This document shows, one piece after another, positions 46,031 through 56,331 of a DNA stretch of 64,000 nucleotides. The translations under genes were made by a program, and so were the position numbers. This DNA comes from Hygrocybe punicea. Its lineage: Eukaryota > Basidiomycota > Agaricomycetes > Agaricales > Hygrophoraceae. Under the pieces are notes generated by a model, which was given only the letters and a program-made list of their open reading frames with translations, made no database searches and was not told the origin of the DNA. Within the stretch, counting starts at the first letter, position 1. Every line of letters starts with the position of its first letter. Where the stretch lies: the NCBI GenBank assembly GCA_963556145.1, contig OY744465.1, positions 930,001-994,000 on the forward strand. Direction: 5' to 3'.

Positions 46031-47896
46031 AGAGACATGGGACTCATACGTGTTGGACAAGCGAGGTCTAAAAACCTCACTTCTAACCCACATATTGGAT
46101 CCAATGCCAAATACACTTGCTAAATACTGCAAACAGTGCTCCAACCCCTGCAGGGAGTACTACGGCAATGTCTTCACAAAGGTACAATATTTCTGTACAG
46201 TTGTGCCAAGCTCACATTGTGGCCCTCAGTATACTATATTTTCAACTATATATCACAACAGCTTGAGACATGCAAAGTTCGGGGGAGCTGTTGGAGACAA
46301 AACACCCATGTGGGTCAATCACATTCAGAAGCTCAAGATATGCCTCCCCTCACTCCTTGCTCTGACTCATTTTAATGGAACCGATTGGGGAAACGGAAAT
46401 GGTGGACTAGTGGATTGTGGCCACTAGTCCAGTGATCACGTGACCTTCCCACGGTTCAAGCCAGTAGATAGCCCTGTTTAGTAGTCAGTGGAGATCCAGC
46501 TTTAGTCTTAGCCATCGAGCCCTGCGATCTGCTCGAGGACACTCTCTGTGTCCAACGGTTGGGTACTGCGGCGATTAGTGTTGTGGTAGCCAAGGTGATT
46601 GGTATAGAGATGTGGTGGGCCACTGGATGGCAAATGGCATGTGGTGGTATAGCAGCACAATGGGATATCTGTAGCATAAATAATAAAAAAGTGACACACC
46701 CAGATCCATATAGGACGGGGCAACTTACACGCAAATCAGCAAGGTAGCATGTTGGGTAGATGGAACAGAACTATAGCCCGATGTTCTGCCCAGCCATAAC
46801 CATAGCTGCGGTCACCAGCTGATATGGTATGGTGGACCTGGCACTTGCATCCTCGCGCACACAGTGACGGTGATGGTATTGGAGTGTGGCATTGAAGCTG
46901 TGGTCCTCTGAGTTAGCAATGAAAATCAGCAGACATACATTTCGCAATGGGAGATGGGTGTGCCATCTCCTCCTGCTCAAACCCACATTTTGGCTGCCAT
47001 TCATCATTGGCAGTTGGGAGGCGCTGGGAGTTGAAGTGGAGGGGGCATGACTTGAGGGCTGTGAGGGCTGCCAGTGGGCAGCATGGTCGTCGTGGTCGTT
47101 GTCGTGGTTGTCCGTCCATGTTACCAATCTAGAATGAAGTAATCAGTGATTTTTGGGAGAAGAAAAACATGTTTGGCAATGGAGGTGGGTTCATCGTCGT
47201 TGTCATGGTCTTGTAGTGCACCTTTTGTTAGTCCAATTCCCATGGTTTTTGCAGGACCCATGAGAGGTGGGAGGTGGGATGGTGGGAGATATGGATGATG
47301 TGGTGATGGGGTTCATGAGGAGGGTTGGTGAGCACAATTGGCACCCTCATTTTGCTACCGTCGTCATCGCCATCATCCTGCTGCTGCCAGTTGGCAGTAG
47401 AGGTTGCTGCCATCATTGTCGTCGCATTGCTGCTCTATGGCTGTGGCTGCTGTTGTCATTGCCCTGATGCTGCCAGTCAGCGGTTGCCACTTGTGATGGT
47501 AGTGTTGCCATCATCTTCGTCGCTGTCCTTGTCCTCATCTTCATTGCTGCCTTCGTCCTCACCATTGTCATCATCTTTGTCATTCTTGCCACCCTTGTCA
47601 TCATTTCCTGTTGTTCATCCACCTCGGGCACACAGCGCACATCATTGGATGTACGATGTGACCCGTGGTGTATCTGACAAAGGTAGAGGGTATCAGGATG
47701 CAGGGCATACCTTGGCCGTCGCCATCGTTGTCATTGTCATTGCCATCATTGTTGTGGTTGTTGTGGTTGGTGGGTGGGTAATGGTGGTCGAGTTCAAGTG
47801 ACACCACTGTAGTAATTGCAGCCTGGGTAGGTGTGGAATCAATGTTTTTCGAGTCCTGTCAGTGGGATCAAAACCCAAACTCTTCTTATTTGTAAC
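46031..47896. other. No intact gene; repeat-derived sequence
   Basis: Open frames here are low complexity (GTC/GAC trinucleotide runs at 47340-47790, giving Val/Ser- or Asp/Met-rich translations). The stretch 47121-47290 is similar to 61876-62105. Confidence 0.5.
47121..47290 (+). repeat. Dispersed repeat, copy 1
   Basis: Shares TTACCAATCTAGAAT, GTGACTTTTGGGAGAA-like and GGTCCAATTCC-like blocks in the same order with 61876-62105; the second copy has about 50 extra bases in the middle. Family unknown. Confidence 0.55.
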
Positions 47897-47901
47897 TATT
47901 T

Positions 47902-49554
47902 TGTTACATTTTTCAACTCCGCAACTCCGATTCCGACTCCACTACCCACGATGACGATTCCACTTTACCATACCTTCCTTTTTCGTTCCCCTTTACCTTT
48001 TGTCTTCTTTTGGACATTGTTGTTTATTCTTGTCCTTGTTCTCTTTTCTTCCTTTCTTCTTCTAGAACAATCCAGACCGACCATGGACACATCCCCACGT
48101 TACCTTGCTGTACCCGAATAGTCTCCTTGCCGACGGACATCATCGCTATTGTCTTTTCCCTCGCCCTGACATATTGTTGACTTCATCCCACGACAAACCG
48201 ATTCACAATGGCTGTACTCCCGACACAGCTCATTACCGTAATTGTTATTGGCAGCATTGCCATCACCTTCCTGATCGGTTTCTACTTTGTTATGATCTAT
48301 CTTTGGCATCGGCATCGAAACCCTTCCGCCATTGATACTTCTGACTTCCACCTCAACAATATCTCGACACGTAATTGACAATTGCCATTCCCGGATATAT
48401 GGTTTCCACTTTCGTATTCTGTGCCTACCATCATCCTCCCTGACGATCCGACGACATTCCTCACCTGCACGCATGCCCTGGACAATCCTCGATCATGGGA
48501 CATTCCACTGTTCTCTCTAATCCGACCATCGCCGGAGCATACTCTTTTGGACTTTGACCACAGACCATACGACTTCCCAAACAGTGAACCAACCCCTATC
48601 GTATATTGTTCGCATGACACCGCTTCAATGCAGTACCCGACGACTTGTTCCCACAGCTTGTCACTCATGCCATGACTCGAAACCTGGACCCATATTCATT
48701 TATCCTTTTCCATCTTTCATCTTGATACCTCCCACACTCGTTTACAATGATACCCTTTCTTGGACGAATACCGACATCACATGGACCTTCTTGTTCCACA
48801 AACAGGACAAGACATCACTCCTCGATACGTCATCGACACAGACATCGTCATCCGGTACAGCTTATGCTGTTCACATGTCTGACCTCGACTAGCCCACCGT
48901 CCTAGTTGGTTTTCCTTCCACACATTCCTTTGTTTTCTTTCATGCAAACCTTGCCACTACATCCACACCACCTCAAGACATTCTCATCACCAATCCCACA
49001 TTGGACGATACCCATCTTCGACCCGACCGTGCAACGCATTTGCCAGACTGCGCACTTGCCTGTTACAGCAAGTGTAGACCCCGAATAGGCAATTCTGCAC
49101 ATCACATGATCCGATGACAAATCATCCGAGTCATCCGGACCCCCTCTATTCCTCAATGACACCCGGGCCTCCAGTTGGATCGCGAGAACATCGACATGAG
49201 GACGCCTCATGTGCGCCTCATGGTGAACACATGGTGTAGTTGGACATGTTGTGGCTTCATGGTTGCATTTCTATTTACCTCCCCTCAAGACCAGTCATTA
49301 TATATACTGTTCTTGTTGTTGGTTCGGACTTTTTCTTCTTTTCCTTTCTTTACGTTTAGTCTGGTTCTTGGGGCAGACTCATCTTGTTTTGGGTAACCCC
49401 ACAGCTCGCAATGACATTAGACCTTGACCCCCCCCTTCTTAGCAGTGTTGTCTTAGCTGTAAGCAACAATGAAAGCTGCTGTTCTCCCCTCTGGAAGCCG
49501 ATCCCCTGTTAAGTTGATTGTTGCCGGAGCCCGCTGCAGAAGCGATCCGTAACA
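47902..49554 (+). mobile_element. Solo LTR, 1,653 bp, with 5-bp target duplication TATTT
   Basis: The segment begins TGTTACATTTTTC and ends GATCCGTAACA (TGTTAC/GTAACA ends) and is flanked on each side by TATTT (47897-47901 and 49555-49559). A second copy, inverted, is at 56523-58162. No internal coding sequence was recognised. Reading frames inside are not convincing genes. Confidence 0.85.
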
Positions 49555-49559
49555 TATTT

Positions 49560-49868
49560 ACAACAGCCACTACATATAAATGATATAGAACAAATAGAGA
49601 ATATGGTGAAATGAGTGAATACGTACCCAGAGATATATGTCTCTACACTGCTGTCAAATTGACGACAATGGTGGTAGGCGGAGATGGGCGTTCGCGGGAG
49701 GTGTTGAATCAACTGTATGAAAAGTGAGATTATTTTGAGCCGCCAAAGATCTTCTTGCCCATATGCAACTTGTCCAGGTCTTATTGGTGCTTGGGGTGAC
49801 CTTCCTCTTCTTCAACACTTCTTTGATAAGTGTATAATAAACTCCTCATTTTGTACTTATGGGCACTA
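49560..49868. other. No gene recognised
   Basis: Short unique sequence between the solo LTR and the 9.1-kb element. AGAGATATATGTCTCTACA (49632-49650) is an inverted repeat that resembles the TGTAGAGATCTATATCT end of the 10989/55864 repeat. Confidence 0.4.
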
Positions 49869-49874
49869 ACAAAC

Positions 49875-50745
49875 TATGGCAACAGAGACTGGTCAGCCCC
49901 AAAAATGGAATGAGATAAGTGTGCCATTCACTCTTTGACACAGCATCACATTAGGACCCAGGACACTACTCTCTAGATTTTCCTATGCCTGTTGGCGACA
50001 GTGGGCTTGCCCACTGGCTTGTCAGTATCTTTTTCATACTTTGTATATACATCAATAATAGACTACGATACATGATAAACTGAGTGGAAAGGATAAAATG
50101 GGTGGGGTACAGTTGAGACCACTGAGAAAGGTGAGGTGGCATGGTAATAGGATCTAGCAAGACATCCCTGAGAGTAGCAGGATGTATCTGAGGGGCAGGG
50201 GGTAGCAGGACATGCCCAGGAGTAGCAGGATGTGCCCAAGGGGCAGCAGGGTAGTGGGGCATACCTGAGGGCAGTGAGGGTAGCAGGACATGCCCAGGGG
50301 GCAGCAGAGGGTAGCGGGAGAGTGATGGAATGTACCTGTGAAGTGGCGAGGTGAAGGTGAGAGGGGCCCACAGGTCAGGGCACTCTGAGGGGTCAGGAAG
50401 TGGCAGGAGGGTAATTACCTGGGTGATTTGGCCTAATTCCATTATCAGAGACAATGGCCTCATCCTCAATATCCTTACCCCAATCCGAGGTGGCAGTCCC
50501 CATCGTCATTGTCATTGCTGCTGCTGTCGGCTTCTTACTTCGTCTCGCCCTTGTCATTGTCATTGTTGCCATCAGTATCTGGCCTCAGCATCCTGGCCCC
50601 CATCTGAGGTGGCCCATCATCATTGTCATTACTGCTGCCATCTGCTTCTGACTTCATTGTCATTGCTGCCATCAGTTTCTGGCCTTGTCCTCAGCATCCT
50701 TACCCCCATCTGAGGCAGCCTACGGTAGTTCACTCTGCAATGGAG
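49875..50745 (-). repeat. Left terminal inverted repeat (871 bp)
   Basis: Reverse complement, with scattered differences, of the right end. Its inner part (50455-50715) is a minisatellite with units built around CATCCTTACCCCCATCTGAGG and GTCATTGTCATTGCTGC. Confidence 0.8.
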
Positions 50746-50888
50746 AGCATTCAGATCTTCAATCACAGTTGTTGAGTTTAGGGAAGATTGCAGCCATTGT
50801 GACTGTCATGGATGGCATTTGATGCCATCCTGCCATCATCTCGTCATCATTCTGAGGTATCACCCCAGCCATCTCCATTGATGTATGC

Positions 50889-51100
50889 TGATACGCATGC
50901 TGCGTGTCTGAGGTCCGAATCACCTATTTTACCTATTTTTATTAGTTAGTTTTTGTTATGTACTTATTGTAGCACAACAAGTACAAACAAAAAGATTGGA
51001 TACCCCCATTTCCCCCATCACAGTTGAGCTCGGAGCCTCCCTTGGATCAGCACTCACACCCCCACACTTAGAGACCCTCACCCTATCTCTCTGTGTATCA
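50889..51100 (+). repeat. 5' LTR (212 bp)
   Basis: Starts TGATACGCATGC and ends CTGTGTATCA. It is nearly identical to 54945-55155, which implies recent insertion. Confidence 0.88.
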
Positions 51101-51103
51101 TTT

Positions 51104-51121
51104 TGGAGCCCACCGCGAGGG
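51104..51121 (+). promoter_or_regulatory. Probable primer-binding site
   Basis: TGGAGCCCACCGCGAGGG begins three bases after the LTR with the TGG that pairs with a tRNA CCA end. The tRNA species was not identified. Confidence 0.6.
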
Positions 51122-52377
51122 ATTCAACAGGTTTCAGCTCCCTTTCCAGTACTTTTACCACTCTCACTCAGTGGCTCAGCCTATTGCGCCACCATCAGCA
51201 GCATTCTCCCATATATTCCACTTCCCAGCTATTTCCCAGGTCCTCCCTGATGTTTTCCACCTGTCAGTTGTATTGTCTAGTGCCAGTTGCGCCTTCAAGG
51301 CTGCAAGACTCGCCAGCTTTGTCATTTTGTCACGTTGTCACACATATGTCACATGGGGATCAACATCCCCACCCCTTCGCGGCTCCGTTTTACTTCACTA
51401 CTCCAACCCCCCCTCACTCGTTTATACACCCCAACGCACTTGGAAACCCATGCCCCACCGAATCCGGTCGAAAATCCATGCCCGGAAAGCCCCAAAACGG
51501 CCCCAACGACCACGTCCAACAAGGACCACCGTTTGTGCATAACACACGAAACGGAGATGAAATAAGCAACGAAACAGATGGAAAATGCGTGCCATGCAAC
51601 GGGTGTTGCATGTGCACCCCCAGGTATGCCAATTCTCGCCGTTTCCACGGTTGTCGAGCAGGAAAACGCGTCCCAACTAGTGTTTCAAGGTCCAGTTTAT
51701 AGGACCAGAAAAAAACCGGGACCCAACCGGACTGAACCGAAAAAGACTGGACCACCGGTTGCGGTTGCGCCCACTTTGGGAGGTTGCCGGTTGCGGTTTC
51801 CCGATGTGGACGAAGCTTACGCAACCGAGTTGTAACCGGTTGTAACCAGTTACAACCGGATTTTTTCACCACCACTACAAGGTCAGCAAACAACCACGAC
51901 GGTGGCAAATGACGACAATGGGACGTGGGGAGAAGGGCAGCAGGAGGCCGGTGCACCCAACCCCCGTTGCAGTAGGTAAGTAATTTTTTTTTTTTTTGTT
52001 TCCTCAGCTACAAACGATGACAACAGCAGTACCAACACAAACAATACAAGCACCCGATGAGGACAACAGGTGGCGAGGACGAGGATGACAATGACAGCCA
52101 CCACCACCACCACCCCGACAACGACAACGATACCCACGGCCCTCCAAATGGGACAACAACAACAACAACAACAACAACAACGTCAACAACAGTGACCACG
52201 AACATCAACAACAGCGACCACAAACATCACCACCACCACCACCACCACCACCACGACAACGACAATGACCGTCACAACCATGATCACAATGACCACAATG
52301 ACCACAACGACCACAATGACAACGACAACCACGACCACGACGACGGCCACGGCCATCCCACCACCAACCCCCAACAT

Positions 52378-52432
52378 ACCTCGCGGATGCGCACCGCCAC
52401 GTCAATTGACGTCGGCGCTGCAACCGCGAGGT
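52378..52432. repeat. 55-bp-class palindromic repeat, copy F
   Basis: A 55-bp unit opens ACCTCGCGGATGCGC and closes CAACCGCGAGGT, with core CCACGTCAATTGACGTCGG. It sits inside hAT-N2. Confidence 0.82.
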
Positions 52433-52670
52433 AACTGGGAGGATGGCCATGTTGGGCACCCCACCACAACACCAGCAACAGGGCCACCAACGTGCCAACG
52501 CGTCCACAACCACCCATGCACCCAACAGAGTGGCCAATGCGTCTGCGCCTACCCACGCGCCCAACGCGATCACCAATGTGCCCACAATCGTGGCTGCCAA
52601 CTACCAACTTGAACATGCCGGGACCGCCAACACCGGCATCAATGGGGCCGCAACGCCCACACCTCAGTCC

Positions 52671-52709
52671 ACCTCGCATACACACGGCGACGTGTCCAGT
52701 TTTCGAGGT
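52671..52709. repeat. 55-bp-class palindromic repeat, decayed copy G
   Basis: A 39-bp remnant opens ACCTCGCATAC and closes TTTTCGAGGT, with only ACGTG left of the core. It is also inside hAT-N2. Confidence 0.5.
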
Positions 52710-53041
52710 TGAAGAGTGTGTGTGGGTGTGCAGAGAGACTCACCAACGTCACCAACAGGGTCGCCAATGGCCCAATGCACCCACAAAACCATTAGTTATT
52801 AATTATTAAGAAAGGTTTAACTATTTAGACACTCAAGTGTGATTTTCCCTGGTTGGAACCGGTTAAGACCAGTTGGGTCCACCCAAAATCAAAAAATGAA
52901 CCGGTCCTCATAGGTCCGGTTCAGGTTTTTGACAAATTGTGTGATGAGTTAACCGGTCCGGTTCCGGTTAATGTCCAAAAATGGCAAAAAACCGGACTGG
53001 ACCAGACCTTAAAACACTAGTCCCAACGCCTCATATGCTGT

Positions 53042-54776
53042 TTGCGATGTGTCCCAGCACACTCGCCCCTGTTTCGCCACCCGTTCGCGTCCACAGCCTT
53101 GCCATCATGCCCAGATATAAGTCCGGTCCTCTCCCCATCGTCTGAGCCCGCGACATCCCCAGAAGACCGCGCCAGCACCCAGCCAACACCATTTTCCACG
53201 CATCCCAGCCCATCTGCCCTCGTTTCACCCTCGTCTCTGTCCCTGTCGTCATCTACGCACTCGCCATTGTCCCCTGATACAAGCCCGGACCTCTCCCCAT
53301 TGTCAAAGCCCTCGCCGTCGCCAGAACAACGCGTCAAGAACATGCGTATCGACATGACCACGCTTATTTCCCACTTGTTTCGCCCCCCAGCATTGTCTAC
53401 GCCCTCACTGTTGTTTCCAGATGTGATTCGCCACCTGCCCCCGCCGTTTCAGCCCACATCGCTCCCAGGAATCCGCGCTAGCACCCAAAACACGTTGTTT
53501 TCGACAGATTCCCCCGTTTCCACCCCCGTTTCACCCCTGCTCGCGCCCACGCACTCACCGTCATCCCCAGATGCAAGCCACGATGTGCACCCATCGTCTG
53601 AACATGCAAAATCACCAGGAAAACGTGTCCGCAACCGCCAAACGCCATCTTCAACGCGTTCTGACGCATCTCCCCTCATTTCGCACCCGAAGTGCCCCCC
53701 GTTTGCACCTACGCACACTCCGTCATCCCCAGAGGTGAACCGTCACGCTCCCCTACCATCTGCGCCCCCCACAGCCTCAGGAAAATGCACCCATGCGCCC
53801 CAACGCGTCAAAAACACGCATATCAACACATTGCCCCCGTTAACCCCTTCGTTTGGCCCCCCATCTTCGTGTACACCCTCGTCGCCGTTCCCAGAGGCCA
53901 GCCGTCACACACCCTCTCTGTCCAAACCCATGCCATCCCCAGAAATCCGCACCAACGCCAAAAAGACACCTTTTTCGAAGGATTCCAACGTTTCTGCCCC
54001 TGTTTCGCCCTCGTTTCGCTCGCCGTCACCTTCTACGGCCTCTCCGTCGTCTCTAGATGCAATCCCAGACCAGTCCCCAGTATATGAGCCCGAGCTGTCC
54101 TTGAGAAACCACGCCAGCACCCAGTATACATCGTTTTCAACCAGTTCAACCATATTAGCCCCCATTTTGCCCCCATTTTGCCTGCCGTCCATGCCCACGC
54201 ACTTGTTGTCATCCCCAGAAGCAAGTCCTGACTCCTGACCCATCCCCAGTGTCCCAGGTCCCGCCATCGCCCCAGCAAACACCTTCAACACCCAATTGCG
54301 AAAAGTCGCGACATGTTGTCGCGGCCCCTTTTCTTAAGTCACAGACTGTCCCCAAGCCCCCCAAAAGCCTCATTCCGATTCCCCACAGCCATGAGCCATC
54401 TTGTCACCAACTCATGCCCCTGTTAGCCCGAAGAACCCCACGGCCATCACCCTCGCTGTCAACCTCAACTCCCTCCCACATCCCAGTTCGAATCAAGACA
54501 ACTTCTCAAGCACCGCCCTTCCCATCGTCACCACCATTATCATCTAGATCTATGCCCCCTCCCATTTCGACATCTATGTACAAGATTCAGTCCACACCAC
54601 AGCCACCTCGGTTCTCTCAAGAATACTCAGAACTTCAAAAAGTCCAAATCGATTTTATCAACTTTCGAGCAAGTCATTTTCTGTTGGAAAAGCGAGTGAA
54701 GAATTTGGAGAAACAGTTGGGTTATTTGGAGAATTGGATTTCAGGTTTGGACAATCGTGTTGCTTGTTTAGAGTAG
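53042..54776 (+). CDS. Proline/serine-rich protein with C-terminal coiled coil, cargo of the LTR element
   Basis: The frame is open from about 53042 (398 codons) to TGA at 54236-54238 and continues, after a shift near 54240, to a TAG at 54774-54776. The first part is made of degenerate 40-50-residue repeats with SPSSEP, PFSTHPSP and SPEDRAST-like blocks, rich in Pro, Ser and Thr. The final 50 residues (FINFRASHFLLEKRVKNLEK, then LGYLENWISGLDNRVACLE) form a clear short coiled coil. The upstream part of the frame lies before the hAT insertion at 51678 and is now detached. No known domain is present. It is the only coding region of the small LTR element and resembles the frame split by the KDZ element. 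A structural, gag-like role is possible but unproven; it may also be broken by the frameshift. Confidence 0.55.
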
Positions 54777-54944
54777 AGTCTTCTTTCTCTTTAGATTTTC
54801 TTTTTGATTTTCTTTTTGATTTTCTTTATATTTTATATTTTCTTTTGTTCTTTTGGTTTGATTTCACTTTTTCTTGTTCTTTTTCTTCATTCACCCCCCC
54901 CCTTCTCCTGACTGGGACAGTCAGATTTTCAGTGACCGGGAGGA

Positions 54945-55155
54945 TGATACGCATGCTGCGTGTCTGAGGTCCGAATCACCTATTTTACCTATTTTTATTA
55001 GTTAGTTTTTGTTATGTACTTATTGTAGCACAACAAGTACAAACAAAAAGATTGGATACCCCCATTTCTCCCATCACAGTTGAGCTCGGAGCCTCCCTTG
55101 GATCAGCACTCACACCCCACACTTAGAGACCCTCACCCTATCTCTCTGTGTATCA
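54945..55155 (+). repeat. 3' LTR (211 bp)
   Basis: Direct copy of 50889-51100, preceded by the purine tract GGGAGGA. Confidence 0.88.
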
Positions 55156-55530
55156 ATGCTGGCCCGCCTAAGGTGGTTCAATCAAATCCCTGGCCACTGT
55201 GGTCCTTGTAGCAGACCAAGATTTGCTAGTTCCCTTGGCATGCTGTTTGCATCTGGAAATCTTGCTGAAACACATGATCAGTTCAAGAATGATCATTTTT
55301 GTAACAAATTTTGTCACTATTTTGACTTGCCTACCAGATATGCAGAGTCCACAGTGGCCGCACCTGAAGGTCCTGAACCCATTGGTGATAGGTACAAGAC
55401 TTCAGGCTCTTCATTGATGGACATACCGGTAGGACAACCCAGATGCAGTAGAGTCTTAATCGACCCCGGCCTTGAAACTCATGAGATGTCGATCTCAGCT
55501 ATATCCATTCATCCTGGCCAAACCACCTAA
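55156..55530 (+). CDS. Unidentified gene fragment in the 9.1-kb element
   Basis: A 124-residue frame begins directly after the LTR insertion point, so its start is not original. It contains GHCGPCSRPRFASSLGML and NDHFCNKFCHYFDLP, with several cysteines, and ends at TAA. A second piece at about 55590-55780 (NSNLFDSIQTELRPF, FHCPVCYNTHSFG) may be a downstream exon with another CPVC pair. I do not recognise the family; the cysteine pairs hint at metal binding. It could be what remains of the original cargo or transposase of the element. Confidence 0.35.
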   Translation: MLARLRWFNQIPGHCGPCSRPRFASSLGMLFASGNLAETHDQFKNDHFCNKFCHYFDLPTRYAESTVAAPEGPEPIGDRYKTSGSSLMDIPVGQPRCSRVLIDPGLETHEMSISAISIHPGQTT

Positions 55531-55780
55531 TTGTGATTCCCACTAATATGTGAGTTCATACCCTTGCTGTTTCAGAAAAGAACTCAAACTTGTTTGACAG
55601 CATCCAGACAGAATTGCGGCCATTTACCGCACTCCAGAATCATCATTTTGGACCTCCTTTCATTACACTATACCCTGGTTTATTTCATTGCCCTGTCTGC
55701 TACAACACTCACTCATTTGGACTCATTTTTCTTGATAATTGCCATAGTCATTTCTTTGTCGTGTCATCTAACATTATTTA

Positions 55781-56331
55781 AAATCGTCCATATAAAATCG
55801 TCCATGTCTGTCACCCTTTCCTAATCCATTTGTTTGTTTGGTTGCACTGTCCAAGCAGTCCATTGTAGAGATCTATATCTTTGTGAGCACATATTCTTCT
55901 ATTTTCCTTCATCCCTCTTCCTTCTGCATTCCCCTCCATTCATTAGATTCCATTTCCTTAGTACACTCCCTTTTATAGATACTATACAGAACCTATATAG
56001 TGTTTTGTGTACATACATACAAATAAGCTGAGTTTTGGGTTTCACCCCAATGACAAGGACTTGCACACCCCGAATCCACGCCTACAAAGGCCGCGTTCAC
56101 CACACCATCCAAATAAAGTACAAACATCATTGTCATTACAAAGCGACTTAGCTAGTAAATTGGACTTAATTGCTATTGTCATGATGGTCACTCTAAGCAG
56201 AAAACTAGCACACCAAACCACACTGTTTTGAAACCACAACCCAGATAGCAGATGGCGATGTTTGTGGTGAGGTGGTGAGTGCACATATTAGTAATACCAG
56301 ATGGAAAAACTCATGCCTGTTCCATAACTGA
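55781..56331. other. Interior of 9.1-kb element, no gene; includes LTR-like repeat
   Basis: Outside the repeat at 55864-56086, no coding or structural signal was recognised. Confidence 0.45.
55864..56086 (+). repeat. LTR-like dispersed repeat, copy 2
   Basis: A 223-bp copy of the repeat at 10989-11212, in opposite orientation, with TGTAGAG...CCTACA ends. No matching target duplication flanks it. Confidence 0.55.

Larger units (their letters stand above)
51678..53019. mobile_element. Non-autonomous hAT element (hAT-N2) with 8-bp target duplication
   Basis: The 1,342-bp element is flanked by GTCCCAAC on both sides (51670-51677; 53020-53027). Ends are inverted: TAGTGTTTCAAGGTC on the left and TAGTGTTTTAAGGTC on the right (14 of 15). 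Subterminal zones repeat ACCGGTT/AACCGG motifs on both sides. The interior is rich in ACC, AAC and GAC trinucleotide runs and carries palindrome copies F and G. No transposase. Confidence 0.9.
50889..55155 (+). mobile_element. Non-autonomous LTR element with proline-rich coiled-coil frame
   Basis: Two direct repeats (50889-51100 and 54945-55155), with TGATAC/GTATCA ends, differ by one substitution and one 1-base gap. They are flanked by ATGC on each side (50885-50888; 55156-55159), a 4-bp target duplication. Three bases inside the left LTR, TGGAGCCCACCGCGAGGG has the form of a primer-binding site (complement of a tRNA 3' end). A purine tract GGGAGGA touches the right LTR. There is no gag, protease, reverse transcriptase or integrase; the interior codes only for a proline-rich protein and hosts a hAT insertion at 51678-53019. 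Confidence 0.85.

Noticed and set aside
47325..47807. Val/Ser-rich and Asp/Met-rich frames; similarly 51883-52377 and 10458-10718
   Set aside because: Simple trinucleotide repeats (GTC, GTT, ACC) give these translations; no other coding evidence.
48105..49400. Several short frames within the solo LTR, conserved with those in 56639-57962
   Set aside because: Their similarity reflects the two LTR copies; frames are short, overlap on both strands and show no domain.
52800..53020. ACCGGTT-rich sequence as a promoter
   Set aside because: The same motif is at both ends of hAT-N2 in inverted arrangement, so it is better explained as subterminal transposase sites.
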